NCBI RefSeq assembly: GCF_902167145.1
Contig: NC_050097.1
Span: 47,786,095-47,850,094 of the forward strand
Origin: Zea mays
Lineage: Eukaryota > Streptophyta > Magnoliopsida > Poales > Poaceae
DNA length: 64,000 nt
Reading direction: 5' to 3'
In this document: positions 1-10,025 of the stretch, piece after piece
Layout: each line of letters starts with the position of its first letter
Numbering within the stretch: the stretch's first letter is position 1
Notes under the pieces: model-generated
The model's input: only the letters and a program-made list of their open reading frames with translations
What the model was told of the DNA's origin: nothing
The model's database searches: none
Program-made: the position numbers and the translations under genes

Positions 1-724
1 TCCTGAAGATCCTGTTGTTTCTCTCTAACCATAAGCTCCACCAAAAATAGATCAGAAGACCATCGAATTTTCTTCTAGATTGCCTATTACAGAGACCTCT
101 TATATTCCTCCACCAACCATACAGCGACTTGGATGTCTGGTTTCCTCTCAGGAAAGAACAGTTCCCCCATATCAATATTTTATCCCACACCTCTTACTGA
201 AAGGGCAATCTTTGACTAAATGAGTTACCGTCTCTAGCGCTGAGTTACAAAGACAGCAAACTGGGTTGCACTGCCAATGTCTCTTCTGCAGGTTGTTAGC
301 AGTCAACACTTTATTATGTAAAAGAGTCCACGCAAAAACGGCATTTAGGTTAAGTTTTTGCTTTCCAAATGGGGTCAATTTTCATTCTTCAATAATTTGT
401 TGCGAACTGGATCTTATATGCGCTGCTTGCACTATACTCACCATCCGCCGTCCATCTCCAAGTGATGGAGTCTTCTAGATCATTGAGCTCGTGTGTGTTA
501 TTGATAGCCTGCCAAAGGGAGACCAAATCCTTGATTTCTTTTGCACCACTGTAGGGAGAGCATAACTGGATCCAACAGTTGTTTTTCAGGGCATGGAAAG
601 TCGAAATGTTCTTCCTTTTTGTTTTTTTGAAAAGACTTGGTGCAATGTTTTTTGTGCTTGACCATGGATCCAACTAGATTTCCAGAATACTGCAGTTTTC
701 CCATTGCCCACCTTCACACATGTG
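1..724 (-). mobile_element. L1-type LINE relic, ORF2 C-terminal part (continues past left edge)
   Basis: This is the 3' half of a degenerate plant non-LTR retrotransposon, read leftwards. From 724 down, the translation gives VKVGNGKTAVFWKSSWI, which follows the reverse transcriptase in plant L1 ORF2. It continues after a frameshift near 620 in the frame that ends at 389, then as a zinc-binding RVT segment at 378-172 (CCLCNS then HLVKDC), and runs off the edge as LWLERNNRIF. At least one frameshift and two stops make it a pseudogene. Its upstream part lies at 10021-10350, and element A is inserted between the two. The domain order matches the plant RVT zinc-binding family; the exact LINE family is not recognised. 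Confidence 0.85.
720..724. repeat. Target-site duplication of element A (ATGTG), left copy
   Basis: ATGTG directly precedes the TG of the left LTR and recurs at 10021-10025 directly after the CA of the right LTR. Five bases is the usual target duplication of Ty1/Copia elements. Confidence 0.95.
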
Positions 725-1963
725 TGAAAGTCGCCTAGAGGGGGGGTGAATAGGGCGAAACTGAAATTTACAAATATAAACACAACTACAAACCGGGTTA
801 GCGTTAGGAATAAGGAAATGAGTCCGCGAGAGAGGGTGAAAAACAAATCCCAAGCGAATAAGCAAGTGAGACACGGAGATTTGTTTTACCGAGGTTCGGT
901 TCTCTCAAACCTACTCCCCGTTGAGGAGGCCACAAAGGCCGGGTCTCTTTCAACCCTTTCCTCTCTCAAACGATCCCTTGGATCGAGTGAGCTTTCTTTT
1001 CTCAATCACTTGGAACACAAAGTTCCTACAAGGATCACCACAAGATTGGTGTCTCTTGCCTTAGTTACAAGTGAATTTGATCGCAATGAAAGAATCAAGA
1101 AAGCACGATTGCAAAAAGGCCAAGCAACAAGAGCGACAAATAACACACGGATCACTTTCTCTCTCAAGTCACTGATCACTAATGATCTCTTTTCTCAATT
1201 GTGAAACTTGGAGAAATGGAGGCTTTGAATGTGTCTTGGAATGGATTGCTAGCTCTTGTATTGAATGCTGAAGGTTGGAATGCTTGGATGTTCTGAATGG
1301 AGGTGGTTGGGGTTGTATTTATAGCCACCAACCACTTCCTAGCCGTTGGGCCATTCTGCTGAGCGCGGACGGTCCGCCCTCCTGGTGCGGACGGTCCGCC
1401 CCTGTAGATCAACGGCTGAAAATGCAACGGTCAGCAGTAACGGCTATATCAACGGCTATATTGCATTTAATGCGTCGTCAGATGTCAGACAGAGCCAGTC
1501 GCGGACGGTCCGCGAGCCTGGCCCGGACGGTCCGCGAACCCGCTATAATTCATTTCTCCGAACCCGTTACCTTCGGGTTTTTCGGTTTCTTACCTACCGG
1601 ACGGTCCGCGCCAGCGGCCGGACGGTCCGCGCAAGGGCCCGGACGGTCTTTGCTTTTCCTCCGGACAGTCCATAGTGCAGACTTGGATTTTTGCATTGGT
1701 TCTGTCCGAGTGACATACTCGTGTCGCGGACGGTCCGCCGCAAGGGCCCGGACGGTCCGCGCTTGGCCTGTTTTTCCAAAAAGCTTCTCCTGTCCGGAAT
1801 AATCTACGGTATTCCGGACAGTCGATTTAGTATAGAAATAGATGAACCTTTGGCACCTGTAGAACATATAATCTAGAGCAAACTAGTTAGTCCAATTGTT
1901 TGTGTTGGGCGATTCAACCACCAAAATTAATTAGGGACTAGGTGTAAGCCTAATTCCCTTTCA
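725..1963 (-). repeat. Element A 3' LTR (1239 bp)
   Basis: TGAAAG...CTTTCA termini. It is the same as 8783-10020 except for one extra G in the G-run near 740 and one G/A difference near 808. It holds a minus-strand TATAAATA box (complement of 1316-1323) and an array of GGACGGTCC-type palindromes at 1365-1761. The reading frames inside it, rich in RTVR-like repeats, are by-products of the palindromes and not genes. Confidence 0.95.
1365..1761. repeat. Palindrome array CGGACGGTCCG in element A 3' LTR
   Basis: About ten exact or near copies of the palindrome CGGACGGTCCG occur within 400 bp, two of them decayed (CGGACGGTCTT, CGGACAGTCC). They lie in the U3 side of the LTR, upstream of the minus-strand TATA box. 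Similar palindromes are known in maize Sirevirus LTRs and have been linked to siRNA targeting. The identical array is at 9422-9818. Confidence 0.9.
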
Positions 1964-1977
1964 ATCTCCCCCTTTTT
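1964..1977 (-). other. Element A polypurine tract
   Basis: On the minus strand the 14 bases AAAAAGGGGGAGAT abut the 3' LTR. The same 14-mer abuts the LTRs of element C (49510-49523) and element F (63906-63919). It primes plus-strand DNA synthesis during reverse transcription. Confidence 0.9.
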
Positions 1978-2781
1978 GGTGATTGATGCCAACACAAACC
2001 AAAGCAAATATAGAAGTGCATAATTTAACTAGTTTGCATAATGTAAGTGCAAAGGTTGCTTGGAATTTGAGCCAATGTAAATACTTATAAGATATGCATG
2101 GATTGTTCCTTTCTCATATAACATTTTGGACCACGTTTGCACCACATGTTTTATTTTTGCAAATTCTTTTGTAAATCTATTTCAAAGTTCTTTTGCAAAT
2201 AGTCAAAGGCAAAATGAATAAGATTTTGAGAAGCATTTTCAAGATTTGAAATTTTCTCCCCCTGTGTCAAATGTTTTTCCTTTGACTAAACAGAACTCCC
2301 CCTAAAAGAGATTCTCCTCTTAGTGTTCAAGAGGGTTTTGATATATCATTTTGAAATACTACTTTCTCCCCCTTTTGAACACAATAGGATACCGATTGAA
2401 AATATTCAACACTTAAGTTTTTGAAATTGGTGGTGGTGCGGTCCTTTTGCTTTGGGCTCTTACTTTCTCCCCCTTTGGCATGAATCGCCAAAAACGGAAT
2501 CATTAGAGCCTTCCTGGTAGTGTCTTCCCCTTTGGTCATAAACAAATGAGTTAAGATTATACCAAAGACGAAGTCCTTTTGCTTTCTCCCCCAAGGATGG
2601 AGAGTGGTAAGTAGCGACGGCGAAGGTTGAGTTACGGAGTGGAAGCCTTTTTGTCTTCGCCGAAGACTCCAATTTCCTTTCAATATACCTATGACTTGGT
2701 TTGAAACAGACTTGAAAACACATTAGTCATAGCATAGGAAGGGATACGATCAAAGATATATAAATGAGTTATGTGTGCAAT
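1978..2781 (-). other. Element A 3' untranslated region with repeated polypurine tracts
   Basis: An 800 bp stretch between the pol stop and the polypurine tract. It contains at least five further purine runs on the minus strand, seen on + as CTCCCCC near 2255, 2296, 2365, 2466 and 2585. Multiple polypurine tracts here are a described Sirevirus hallmark. Two short overlapping minus-strand frames (118 and 87 codons) have no recognisable domain, so I see no convincing env-like gene. Confidence 0.7.
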
Positions 2782-5700
2782 CTAACAAAAGAAATTGCGC
2801 GAATCAAGAATATTGAGCTCATGCCTAAGTTTGTTAAAAGATTGTTCATCAAGAGGCTTGGTAAAGATATCGGCTAATTGATCTTTAGTGTTAATGTAAG
2901 AAATCTCGATATCTCCCTTTTGTTGGTGATCCCTAAGAAAATGATACCGAATGGCTATGTGTTTAGTGCGGCTATGCTCGATGGGATTGTCGGCCATTTT
3001 GATTGCACTCTCATTGTCACATAGCAAAGGGACTTTGGTTAATTTGTAACCGTAGTCCCGCAGGGTTTGCCTCATCCAAAGCAATTGCGCGCAACAATGA
3101 CCTGCGGCAATATACTCGGCTTCGGCGGTGGAAAGAGCGACCGAATTTTGCTTCTTTGAAGCCCAAGACACCAAGGATCTTCCCTAGAACTGGCAAGTCC
3201 CCGATGTGCTCTTCCTATTGATTTTGCACCCCGCCCAATCGGCATCCGAATAACCAATTAAATCGAATGTGGATCCCCTAGGATACCAAAGCCCAAACTT
3301 AGGAGTATAAGCCAAATATCTCAAGATTCGTTTCACGGCCGTAAGGTGAGCTTCCTTAGGGTCGGCTTGGAATCTTGCACACATGCATACGGAAAGCATA
3401 ATATCCGGTCGAGATGCACATAAATAGAGTAAAGAACCTATCATCGACCGGTATACCTTTTGATCTACGGACTTACCTCCCGTGTCGAGGTCGAGATGCC
3501 CATTAGTTCCCATGGGTGTCTTGATGGGTTTGGCATCCTTCATCCCAAACTTGGTTAGAATGTCTTGAGTGTACTTTGTTTGGCTGATGAAGGTGCCTTC
3601 TTGGAGTTGCTTTACTTGGAATCCTAAGAAATACTTCAACTCCCCCATCATAGACATCTCGAATTTCTGTGTCATGATCCTACTAAACTCTTCACATGTA
3701 GATTCGTTAGTAGACCCAAATATAATATCATCAACATAAATTTGGCATACAAACAAGTCATTTTCAAGAGTTTTAGTAAAGAGTGTAGGATCGGCCTTTC
3801 CAACTTTGAAGCCATTAGCAATAAGGAAATCTCTAAGGCATTCATACCATGCTCTTGGGGCTTGCTTGAGCCCATAAAGCGCCTTAGAGAGCTTATAGAC
3901 ATGGTTAGGGTACTCACTGTCTTCAAAGCCGGGAGGTTGCTCAACATAGACTTCTTCCTTGATTGGTCCATTTAGGAAGGCACTTTTCACGTCCATTTGA
4001 TAAAGCTTAAAGTCATGGTAAGTAGCATAGGCCAATAATATGCGAATTGACTCAAGCCTAGCTACGGGTGCATAGGTTTCACCGAAATCCAAACCTTCGA
4101 CTTGGGAGTATCCCTTGGCCACAAGTCGAGCTTTGTTCCTTGTCACCACACCATGCTCGTCTTGCTTGTTGCGGAAGACCCATTTGGTTCCTACAACATT
4201 TTGATTAGGACGTGGAACTAAATGCCATACCTCATTCCTCGTGAAGTTGTTGAGCTCCTCTTGCATCGCCACCACCCAATCCGAATCTTGAAGTGCTTCC
4301 TCTACCCTGTGTGGCTCAATAGAGGAAACAAACGAGTAATGTTCACAGAAATGAGCAACACGAGATCGAGTAGTTACCCCCTTATGAATGTCGCCGAGGA
4401 TGGTGTCGACGGGGTGATCTCGTTGGATTGCTTGGTGGACTCTTGGATGCGGCGGCCTTTGCTCTTCATCCTCCTTGTCTTGATTATTTGCATCTCCCCC
4501 TTGATCATTGCCGTCATCTTGAGGTGGCTCATTTGTTTGATCTTCTACTTCTTCAACTTGAGCTTCATCCTTATTTTGAGTTGGTGGAGATGCTAGCGTG
4601 GAGGAGGATTGTTGACCTTGTACATTTGAAGGCTCTTCGGATTCCTTAGGACACACATCCCCAATGGACATGTTCCTTAGCGCGATGCACGGAGCCTGTT
4701 CTTCACCTATCTCATCAAGATCAACTTGCTCTACTTGAGAGCCGTTAGTCTCATCAAACACAACGTCACAAGAAACTTCAACAAGTCCTGAGGACTTGTT
4801 AAAGACTCTATATGCCCTTGTGTTTGAGTCATATCCTAGTAAAAAGCCTTCTACAGTTTTAGGAGCAAATTTAGATTTTCTACCTCTCTTAACAAGAATA
4901 AAACATTTGCTACCAAAAACTCTAAAATATGAAATGTTGGGCTTTTTACCGGTTAGGAGTTCATAGGATGTCTTCTTGAGGATTCGGTGAAGATATAACC
5001 GGTTGATGGCGTAGCAAGCGGTGTTGACCGCCTCCGCCCAAAACCGATCCGAAGTCTTGTATTCATCAAGCATGGTTCTCGCCATGTCCAAAAGAGTTCT
5101 ATTCTTCCTCTCCACTACACCATTTTGTTGAGGCGTGTAGGGAGAAGAGAACTCATGCTTGATGCCTTCCTCCTCAAGAAAGCTTTCAATTTGAGAGTTC
5201 TTGAACTCCGTCCCGTTGTCGCTTCTTATTTTCTTGATCCTTAAGCCGAACTCATTTTGAGCCCGTCTCAAGAATCCCTTTAAGGTCTCTTGGGTTTGAG
5301 ATTTTTCCTGTAAAAAGAATACCCAAGTGAAGCGAGAATAATCATCCACTATTACAAGACAATACTTACTCCCACCGATGCTTATGTAAGCAATCGGGCC
5401 GAATAGATCCATGTGGAGTAGCTCAAGCGGCCTGTCGGTCGTCATGATGTTCTTGTGTGGATGATGGACTCCAACTTGCTTTCCCGCCTGACATGCGCTA
5501 CAAATCCTGTCTTTCTCAAAATGAACATTTGTTAATCCTAAAATGTGCTCTCCCTTTAGAAGCTTATGAAGATTCTTCATCCCAACATGGGCTAGTCGGC
5601 GGTGCCAGAGCCAACCCATGTTAGTCTTAGCAATTAAGCAAGTGTCGAGTTCAGCTCTATCAAAATCTACCAGGTATAGCTGACCCTCTAATACTCCCTT

Positions 5701-6024
5701 AAATGCTATTGAATCATCACTTCTTCTAAAGACAGTGACACCTATATCAGTGAATAGACAGTTGTAGCCCATTTGACATAATTGGGATACGGAAAGCAAA
5801 TTGTAATCTAAAGAATCTACAAGAAAAACATTGGAAATGGTATGGTCAGGTGATATAGCAATTTTACCCAATCCTTTGACCAAACCTTGATTTCCATCCC
5901 CGAATGTGATAGCTCGTTGGGGATCTTGGTTTTTCTCATATGAGGAGAACATCTTCTTCTCCCCTGTCATGTGGTTTGTGCACCCGCTGTCGAGTATCCA
6001 ACTTGAGCCCCCGGATGCATAAAC
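2782..6024 (-). CDS. pol: Element A pol polyprotein (protease, integrase, RT, RNase H), one in-frame stop
   Basis: Copia-order pol. It opens directly after a TAG at 6027-6025, with an aspartic protease whose active site reads LDSGCTNHM. Next is an integrase with an HHCC zinc finger ([13 protein letters not shown] and CSAC) and a DDE core containing YSRFTWVFF and SDNGTEF. RT follows with the YVDDIIFGS box, then RNase H with STAEAEYIA. The frame is +1 relative to gag. It is open for over 900 codons, is broken by a TAG at 3186-3184 between RT and RNase H, and then runs to 2782. The second copy, E, has a sense codon at that point, so I infer a recent nonsense mutation. Cytoplasmic particles would be where the enzymes act. 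This copy could move only with trans help or read-through. Confidence 0.93.
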
Positions 6025-6037
6025 CTACAAAACAAAT

Positions 6038-8734
6038 TTAGTTCTTGACTTTAGGTACCCAAACTGTTTTGGGTCCTTTGGCATTAGAAACAAGAATTTT
6101 GGGTATCCAAACACAAGTCTTTGACCCCTTGTGTTTGCCCCCAACAAACTTGGCAACGACCTTGCCGGATTTGTTAGTCAAAACATATGATGCATCAAAA
6201 GTCTTAAACGAAATGCTATGTTCATTTGATGCATTAGGAATTTTCTTCTTAGGCAACTTGGCACGGGTTGGTTGCCTAGAGCTAGATGTCTCACCCTTAT
6301 ACAAAAAAACATGATTAGAGCCAGAGTGAGACTTCCTAGAATGAACTTTCCTAATTTTGTCCTCGGGATAACCGGCAGGGTATAAAATGTAACCCTCGTT
6401 ATCCCGAGGCACGGGAGCCTTGCCCTTAACAAAGTTGGACAATCTCTTAGGAGGGACACTAATGTTGACATTGTCTCCCCTTTGGAAGCCAATGCCATCC
6501 TTAATGCCCGGGCGTCTCCCATTATAAAGCATGCTACGAGCAAATTTAAATTTTTCATTTTCCAAGTTGTGCTCGGCAATTTTAGCATCTAGTTTTGCTA
6601 TATGATCATTTTGTTGTTTAATTAAAGCCATATGATCATGAATAGCATCAATATCAATATTTCTACATCTAGTACAAATAGTGACATGCTCAATGGTAGA
6701 TGTAGATGGTTTGCAAGAATTAAGTTCTACAATCTTAGCACGAAGTATATCATTCTTATCTCTAAGATCGGCAATTGTAACTTTGCAAACATCAAAATCT
6801 TTAGCCTTAGCAATCAAATTTTCATTCTCTAATCTAAGGCTAGCAAGAGATACATTTAATTCATCAATCTTAGCAAGCAAATCAACATTATCATTTCTAA
6901 GATTGGGAATTGAAACATCACAAATATGTGAATCAACCTTAGCATTCAAACTAGCATTTTCATTCCTAAGGTTGTCAATAATCTCATGGCAAGTGCTTAG
7001 CTCACTAGACAATTTTTCACATTTTTCAACTTGTAGAGCGTAAGCATTTTTAACCTTAACATGTTTTTTATTTTCCTTGATTAGGAAGTCCTCTTGGGAG
7101 TCCAAGAGTTCATCCTTCTCATGGATGGCACTAATTAGTTCATTTAATTTTTCCTTTTGTTCCATGTTAAGGTTGGCAAAAAGAGTACGCAAATTATCTT
7201 CCTCACCACTAGCATTATCATCACTAGAAGACTCATATTTAGTGGAGGAGTTGGATTTAACCTTCTTCTTTTTGCCGTCCTTTGCCATGAGGCACTTGTG
7301 GCCGACGTTTGGGAAGAGGAGTCCCTTGGTGACGGCGATGTTGGCGGCGTCCTCGTCGTCGGAGGAGTCGCTAGAGCTTTCGTCGGAGTCCCACTCCCGA
7401 CAAACATGGGCATCGCCGCCCTTCTTCTTGTAGTATCTCTTCTTTTCTCTCCTCTTGCCCTTCTTGTCGTTATCCCTGTCACTGTCACTTGATAATGGAC
7501 ATTTAGCAATAAAGTGACCAGGCTTACCACACTTGTAGCAAACCTTCTTGGAGCGGGACTTGTAATCCTTCCCCCTCCTTTGCTTGAGGATTTGGCGGAA
7601 GCTCTTGATGACGAGCGCCATTTCCTCATTGTCGAGCTTGGAGGCGTCTATTGGTTGTCGACTTGGTGTAGACTCCTCCTTCTTTTCTTCCGTTGCCTTG
7701 AATGCGACGGGTTGAGCCTCGGATGTAGATGGATCATCAAGCTCGTTGATCTTCCTCGAGCCTTCGATCATGCACTCAAAACTTACAAAATGCCCGATTA
7801 CTTCCTCGGGGGTCATTTTAGTATATCTACGATTACCACGAATTAATTGAACTTGAGTAGGGTTAAGGAAAATAAGAGATCTTAGAATAACCTTAACCAC
7901 TTCGTGGTCATCCCACTTTACGCTCCCGAGGTTGCGCACTTGGTTCACTAAGGTCTTGAGCCGGTTGTACATGTGTTGCGGCTCTTCCCCTTTGCGAAGC
8001 CGGAACCGACCGAGCTCCCCCTCGATCGTTTCCCGCTTGGTGATCTTGGTGAGCTCATCTCCTTCGTGCGCGGTTTTGAGCACATCCCAAACCTCCTTGG
8101 CGCTCTTCAACCCTTGCACTTTGTTATACTCCTCTCTACTTAAGGAGGCGAGGAGTATTGTTGTTGCTTGAGAGTTGAAGTGCTCGATTTGGGCCACCTC
8201 ATCCTCATCATAGTTCTCATCCCCTACCGACGGTACCTGTGCACCAAACTCAACAACATCCCATATACTTTTGTGGAGCGAGGTTAGATGAAATCGCATT
8301 AAATCGCTCCACCTAGCGTAGTCTTCACCATCAAAAGTTGGTGGTTTGCCTAATGGGACGGAAAGTAAAGGTGTATGTTTGGAAATGCGAGGGTATCGTA
8401 GGGGGATCTTACTATACTTCTTGCGCTCTTGGCGCTTAGAAGTGACGGAGGGCGCATCGGAGTCGGAGGTTGATGTTGATGAAGTGTCGGTCTCGTAGTA
8501 GACCACCTTCCTCATCCTCTTGTGCTTGTCCCCACTCCGACGCGGCTTGTGGGAAGAAGATTTTTCCTTCTTCTCTTTGTGGTGAGAAGAAGATTTCTTC
8601 TCCTTCCCTTTGTTGGAGGAGATCTTCTTCTTCTCCTTCCTCTTGGTGCGGGACTCTTCCGATGAAGTGCTCCCGTGGCTTGTAGTGGGCTTTTCGCCGG
8701 TCTCCATTTCCTTCTTGGCGTGATCTCCCGACAT
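6038..8734 (-). CDS. gag: Element A gag (long Sirevirus-type capsid protein)
   Basis: An intact 898-codon gag; the first ATG (MSGDHAKKEM) lies about 30 bases past the primer site. The N-terminus is Lys/Ser rich, followed by a Copia gag (UBN2-like) core with KSIWDVVEF and VKVILRSL. A single CCHC knuckle, CYKCGKPGHFIAKC, lies near the middle. After it come acidic patches and a long heptad-rich coiled coil (repeated LNVSLASLRLENENL-like units). It ends in a conserved tail with PKTVWVPKVKN. Sirevirus Gag proteins are unusually long for Copia and have been reported to bind dynein light chain LC8-type proteins. I see no broken codon. The protein packages the RNA and forms the particle. Confidence 0.93.
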   Translation of the reverse strand: MSGDHAKKEMETGEKPTTSHGSTSSEESRTKRKEKKKISSNKGKEKKSSSHHKEKKEKSSSHKPRRSGDKHKRMRKVVYYETDTSSTSTSDSDAPSVTSKRQERKKYSKIPLRYPRISKHTPLLSVPLGKPPTFDGEDYARWSDLMRFHLTSLHKSIWDVVEFGAQVPSVGDENYDEDEVAQIEHFNSQATTILLASLSREEYNKVQGLKSAKEVWDVLKTAHEGDELTKITKRETIEGELGRFRLRKGEEPQHMYNRLKTLVNQVRNLGSVKWDDHEVVKVILRSLIFLNPTQVQLIRGNRRYTKMTPEEVIGHFVSFECMIEGSRKINELDDPSTSEAQPVAFKATEEKKEESTPSRQPIDASKLDNEEMALVIKSFRQILKQRRGKDYKSRSKKVCYKCGKPGHFIAKCPLSSDSDRDNDKKGKRREKKRYYKKKGGDAHVCREWDSDESSSDSSDDEDAANIAVTKGLLFPNVGHKCLMAKDGKKKKVKSNSSTKYESSSDDNASGEEDNLRTLFANLNMEQKEKLNELISAIHEKDELLDSQEDFLIKENKKHVKVKNAYALQVEKCEKLSSELSTCHEIIDNLRNENASLNAKVDSHICDVSIPNLRNDNVDLLAKIDELNVSLASLRLENENLIAKAKDFDVCKVTIADLRDKNDILRAKIVELNSCKPSTSTIEHVTICTRCRNIDIDAIHDHMALIKQQNDHIAKLDAKIAEHNLENEKFKFARSMLYNGRRPGIKDGIGFQRGDNVNISVPPKRLSNFVKGKAPVPRDNEGYILYPAGYPEDKIRKVHSRKSHSGSNHVFLYKGETSSSRQPTRAKLPKKKIPNASNEHSISFKTFDASYVLTNKSGKVVAKFVGGKHKGSKTCVWIPKILVSNAKGPKTVWVPKVKN

Positions 8735-8767
8735 CACTTCGAGCGGTTAGGCTCTAATGAAGCACCG

Positions 8768-8780
8768 GGCTCTGATACCA
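8768..8780 (-). other. Element A primer-binding site (tRNA-iMet)
   Basis: Two bases inside the 5' LTR the minus strand reads TGGTATCAGAGCC, complementary to the 3' end of plant initiator tRNA-Met, the usual Copia primer. Confidence 0.93.
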
Positions 8781-9372
8781 ATTGAAAGTCGCCTAGAGGG
8801 GGGTGAATAGGGCGAAACTGAAATTTACAAATATAAACACAACTACAAACCGGGTTAGCGTTAGAAATAAGGAAATGAGTCCGCGAGAGAGGGTGAAAAA
8901 CAAATCCCAAGCGAATAAGCAAGTGAGACACGGAGATTTGTTTTACCGAGGTTCGGTTCTCTCAAACCTACTCCCCGTTGAGGAGGCCACAAAGGCCGGG
9001 TCTCTTTCAACCCTTTCCTCTCTCAAACGATCCCTTGGATCGAGTGAGCTTTCTTTTCTCAATCACTTGGAACACAAAGTTCCTACAAGGATCACCACAA
9101 GATTGGTGTCTCTTGCCTTAGTTACAAGTGAATTTGATCGCAATGAAAGAATCAAGAAAGCACGATTGCAAAAAGGCCAAGCAACAAGAGCGACAAATAA
9201 CACACGGATCACTTTCTCTCTCAAGTCACTGATCACTAATGATCTCTTTTCTCAATTGTGAAACTTGGAGAAATGGAGGCTTTGAATGTGTCTTGGAATG
9301 GATTGCTAGCTCTTGTATTGAATGCTGAAGGTTGGAATGCTTGGATGTTCTGAATGGAGGTGGTTGGGGTTG

Positions 9373-9380
9373 TATTTATA
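9373..9380 (-). promoter_or_regulatory. TATA box of element A 5' LTR
   Basis: TATAAATA on the minus strand, inside the conserved context GGCTATAAATAC. It lies between the palindrome array (U3) and the transcribed part of the LTR. Element E has the same box at 52319-52326, and LTR fragment H has it at 43239-43232 (minus). Confidence 0.75.
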
Positions 9381-9421
9381 GCCACCAACCACTTCCTAGC
9401 CGTTGGGCCATTCTGCTGAGC

Positions 9422-9818
9422 GCGGACGGTCCGCCCTCCTGGTGCGGACGGTCCGCCCCTGTAGATCAACGGCTGAAAATGCAACGGTCAGCAGTAACGG
9501 CTATATCAACGGCTATATTGCATTTAATGCGTCGTCAGATGTCAGACAGAGCCAGTCGCGGACGGTCCGCGAGCCTGGCCCGGACGGTCCGCGAACCCGC
9601 TATAATTCATTTCTCCGAACCCGTTACCTTCGGGTTTTTCGGTTTCTTACCTACCGGACGGTCCGCGCCAGCGGCCGGACGGTCCGCGCAAGGGCCCGGA
9701 CGGTCTTTGCTTTTCCTCCGGACAGTCCATAGTGCAGACTTGGATTTTTGCATTGGTTCTGTCCGAGTGACATACTCGTGTCGCGGACGGTCCGCCGCAA
9801 GGGCCCGGACGGTCCGCG
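9422..9818. repeat. Palindrome array CGGACGGTCCG in element A 5' LTR
   Basis: Copy of the array at 1365-1761: about ten GGACGGTCC-centred palindromes just upstream of the LTR TATA box. Confidence 0.9.
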
Positions 9819-10020
9819 CTTGGCCTGTTTTTCCAAAAAGCTTCTCCTGTCCGGAATAATCTACGGTATTCCGGACAGTCGATTTAGTATAGAAATAGAT
9901 GAACCTTTGGCACCTGTAGAACATATAATCTAGAGCAAACTAGTTAGTCCAATTGTTTGTGTTGGGCGATTCAACCACCAAAATTAATTAGGGACTAGGT
10001 GTAAGCCTAATTCCCTTTCA

Positions 10021-10025
10021 ATGTG
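10021..10025. repeat. Target-site duplication of element A (ATGTG), right copy
   Basis: ATGTG immediately after the right LTR end, matching 720-724. Confidence 0.95.

Larger units (their letters stand above)
725..10020 (-). mobile_element. Element A: young Sirevirus-type Ty1/Copia retrotransposon
   Basis: A complete 9.3 kb LTR retrotransposon read on the minus strand. From 5' to 3' it has: 5' LTR 8783-10020, tRNA-iMet primer site, gag 8734-6038, pol 6024-2782, a polypurine-rich 3' leader, polypurine tract 1977-1964, and 3' LTR 1963-725. LTR ends are TGAAAG and CTTTCA, and the 5 bp duplication ATGTG flanks it. The integrase-before-RT order makes it Copia. The long coiled-coil gag, the AAAAAGGGGGAGAT tract, repeated polypurine tracts upstream of the 3' LTR and palindrome-rich LTRs are Sirevirus traits, as in the maize families Ji and Opie. 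I cannot assign the family without a database. It inserted into the LINE relic in the same orientation as that relic. Confidence 0.95.
8783..10020 (-). repeat. Element A 5' LTR (1238 bp)
   Basis: The promoter-bearing LTR of element A. It is almost identical to 725-1963: one substitution and one 1-base indel seen by reading both. Its end CTTTCA is followed by the target duplication at 10021-10025. Confidence 0.95.

Noticed and set aside
746..1876. Several open frames of 60-175 codons in the element A LTR, duplicated at 8803-9933, rich in RTVR and GRSA repeats
   Set aside because: They lie wholly in the LTR, occur in overlapping frames on both strands, and their repeats are translations of the CGGACGGTCCG palindromes.
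2327..2723. Possible env-like gene of element A downstream of pol (118 and 87 codon frames)
   Set aside because: Short, overlapping, no signal peptide or membrane segment, and they run across the repeated polypurine tracts.
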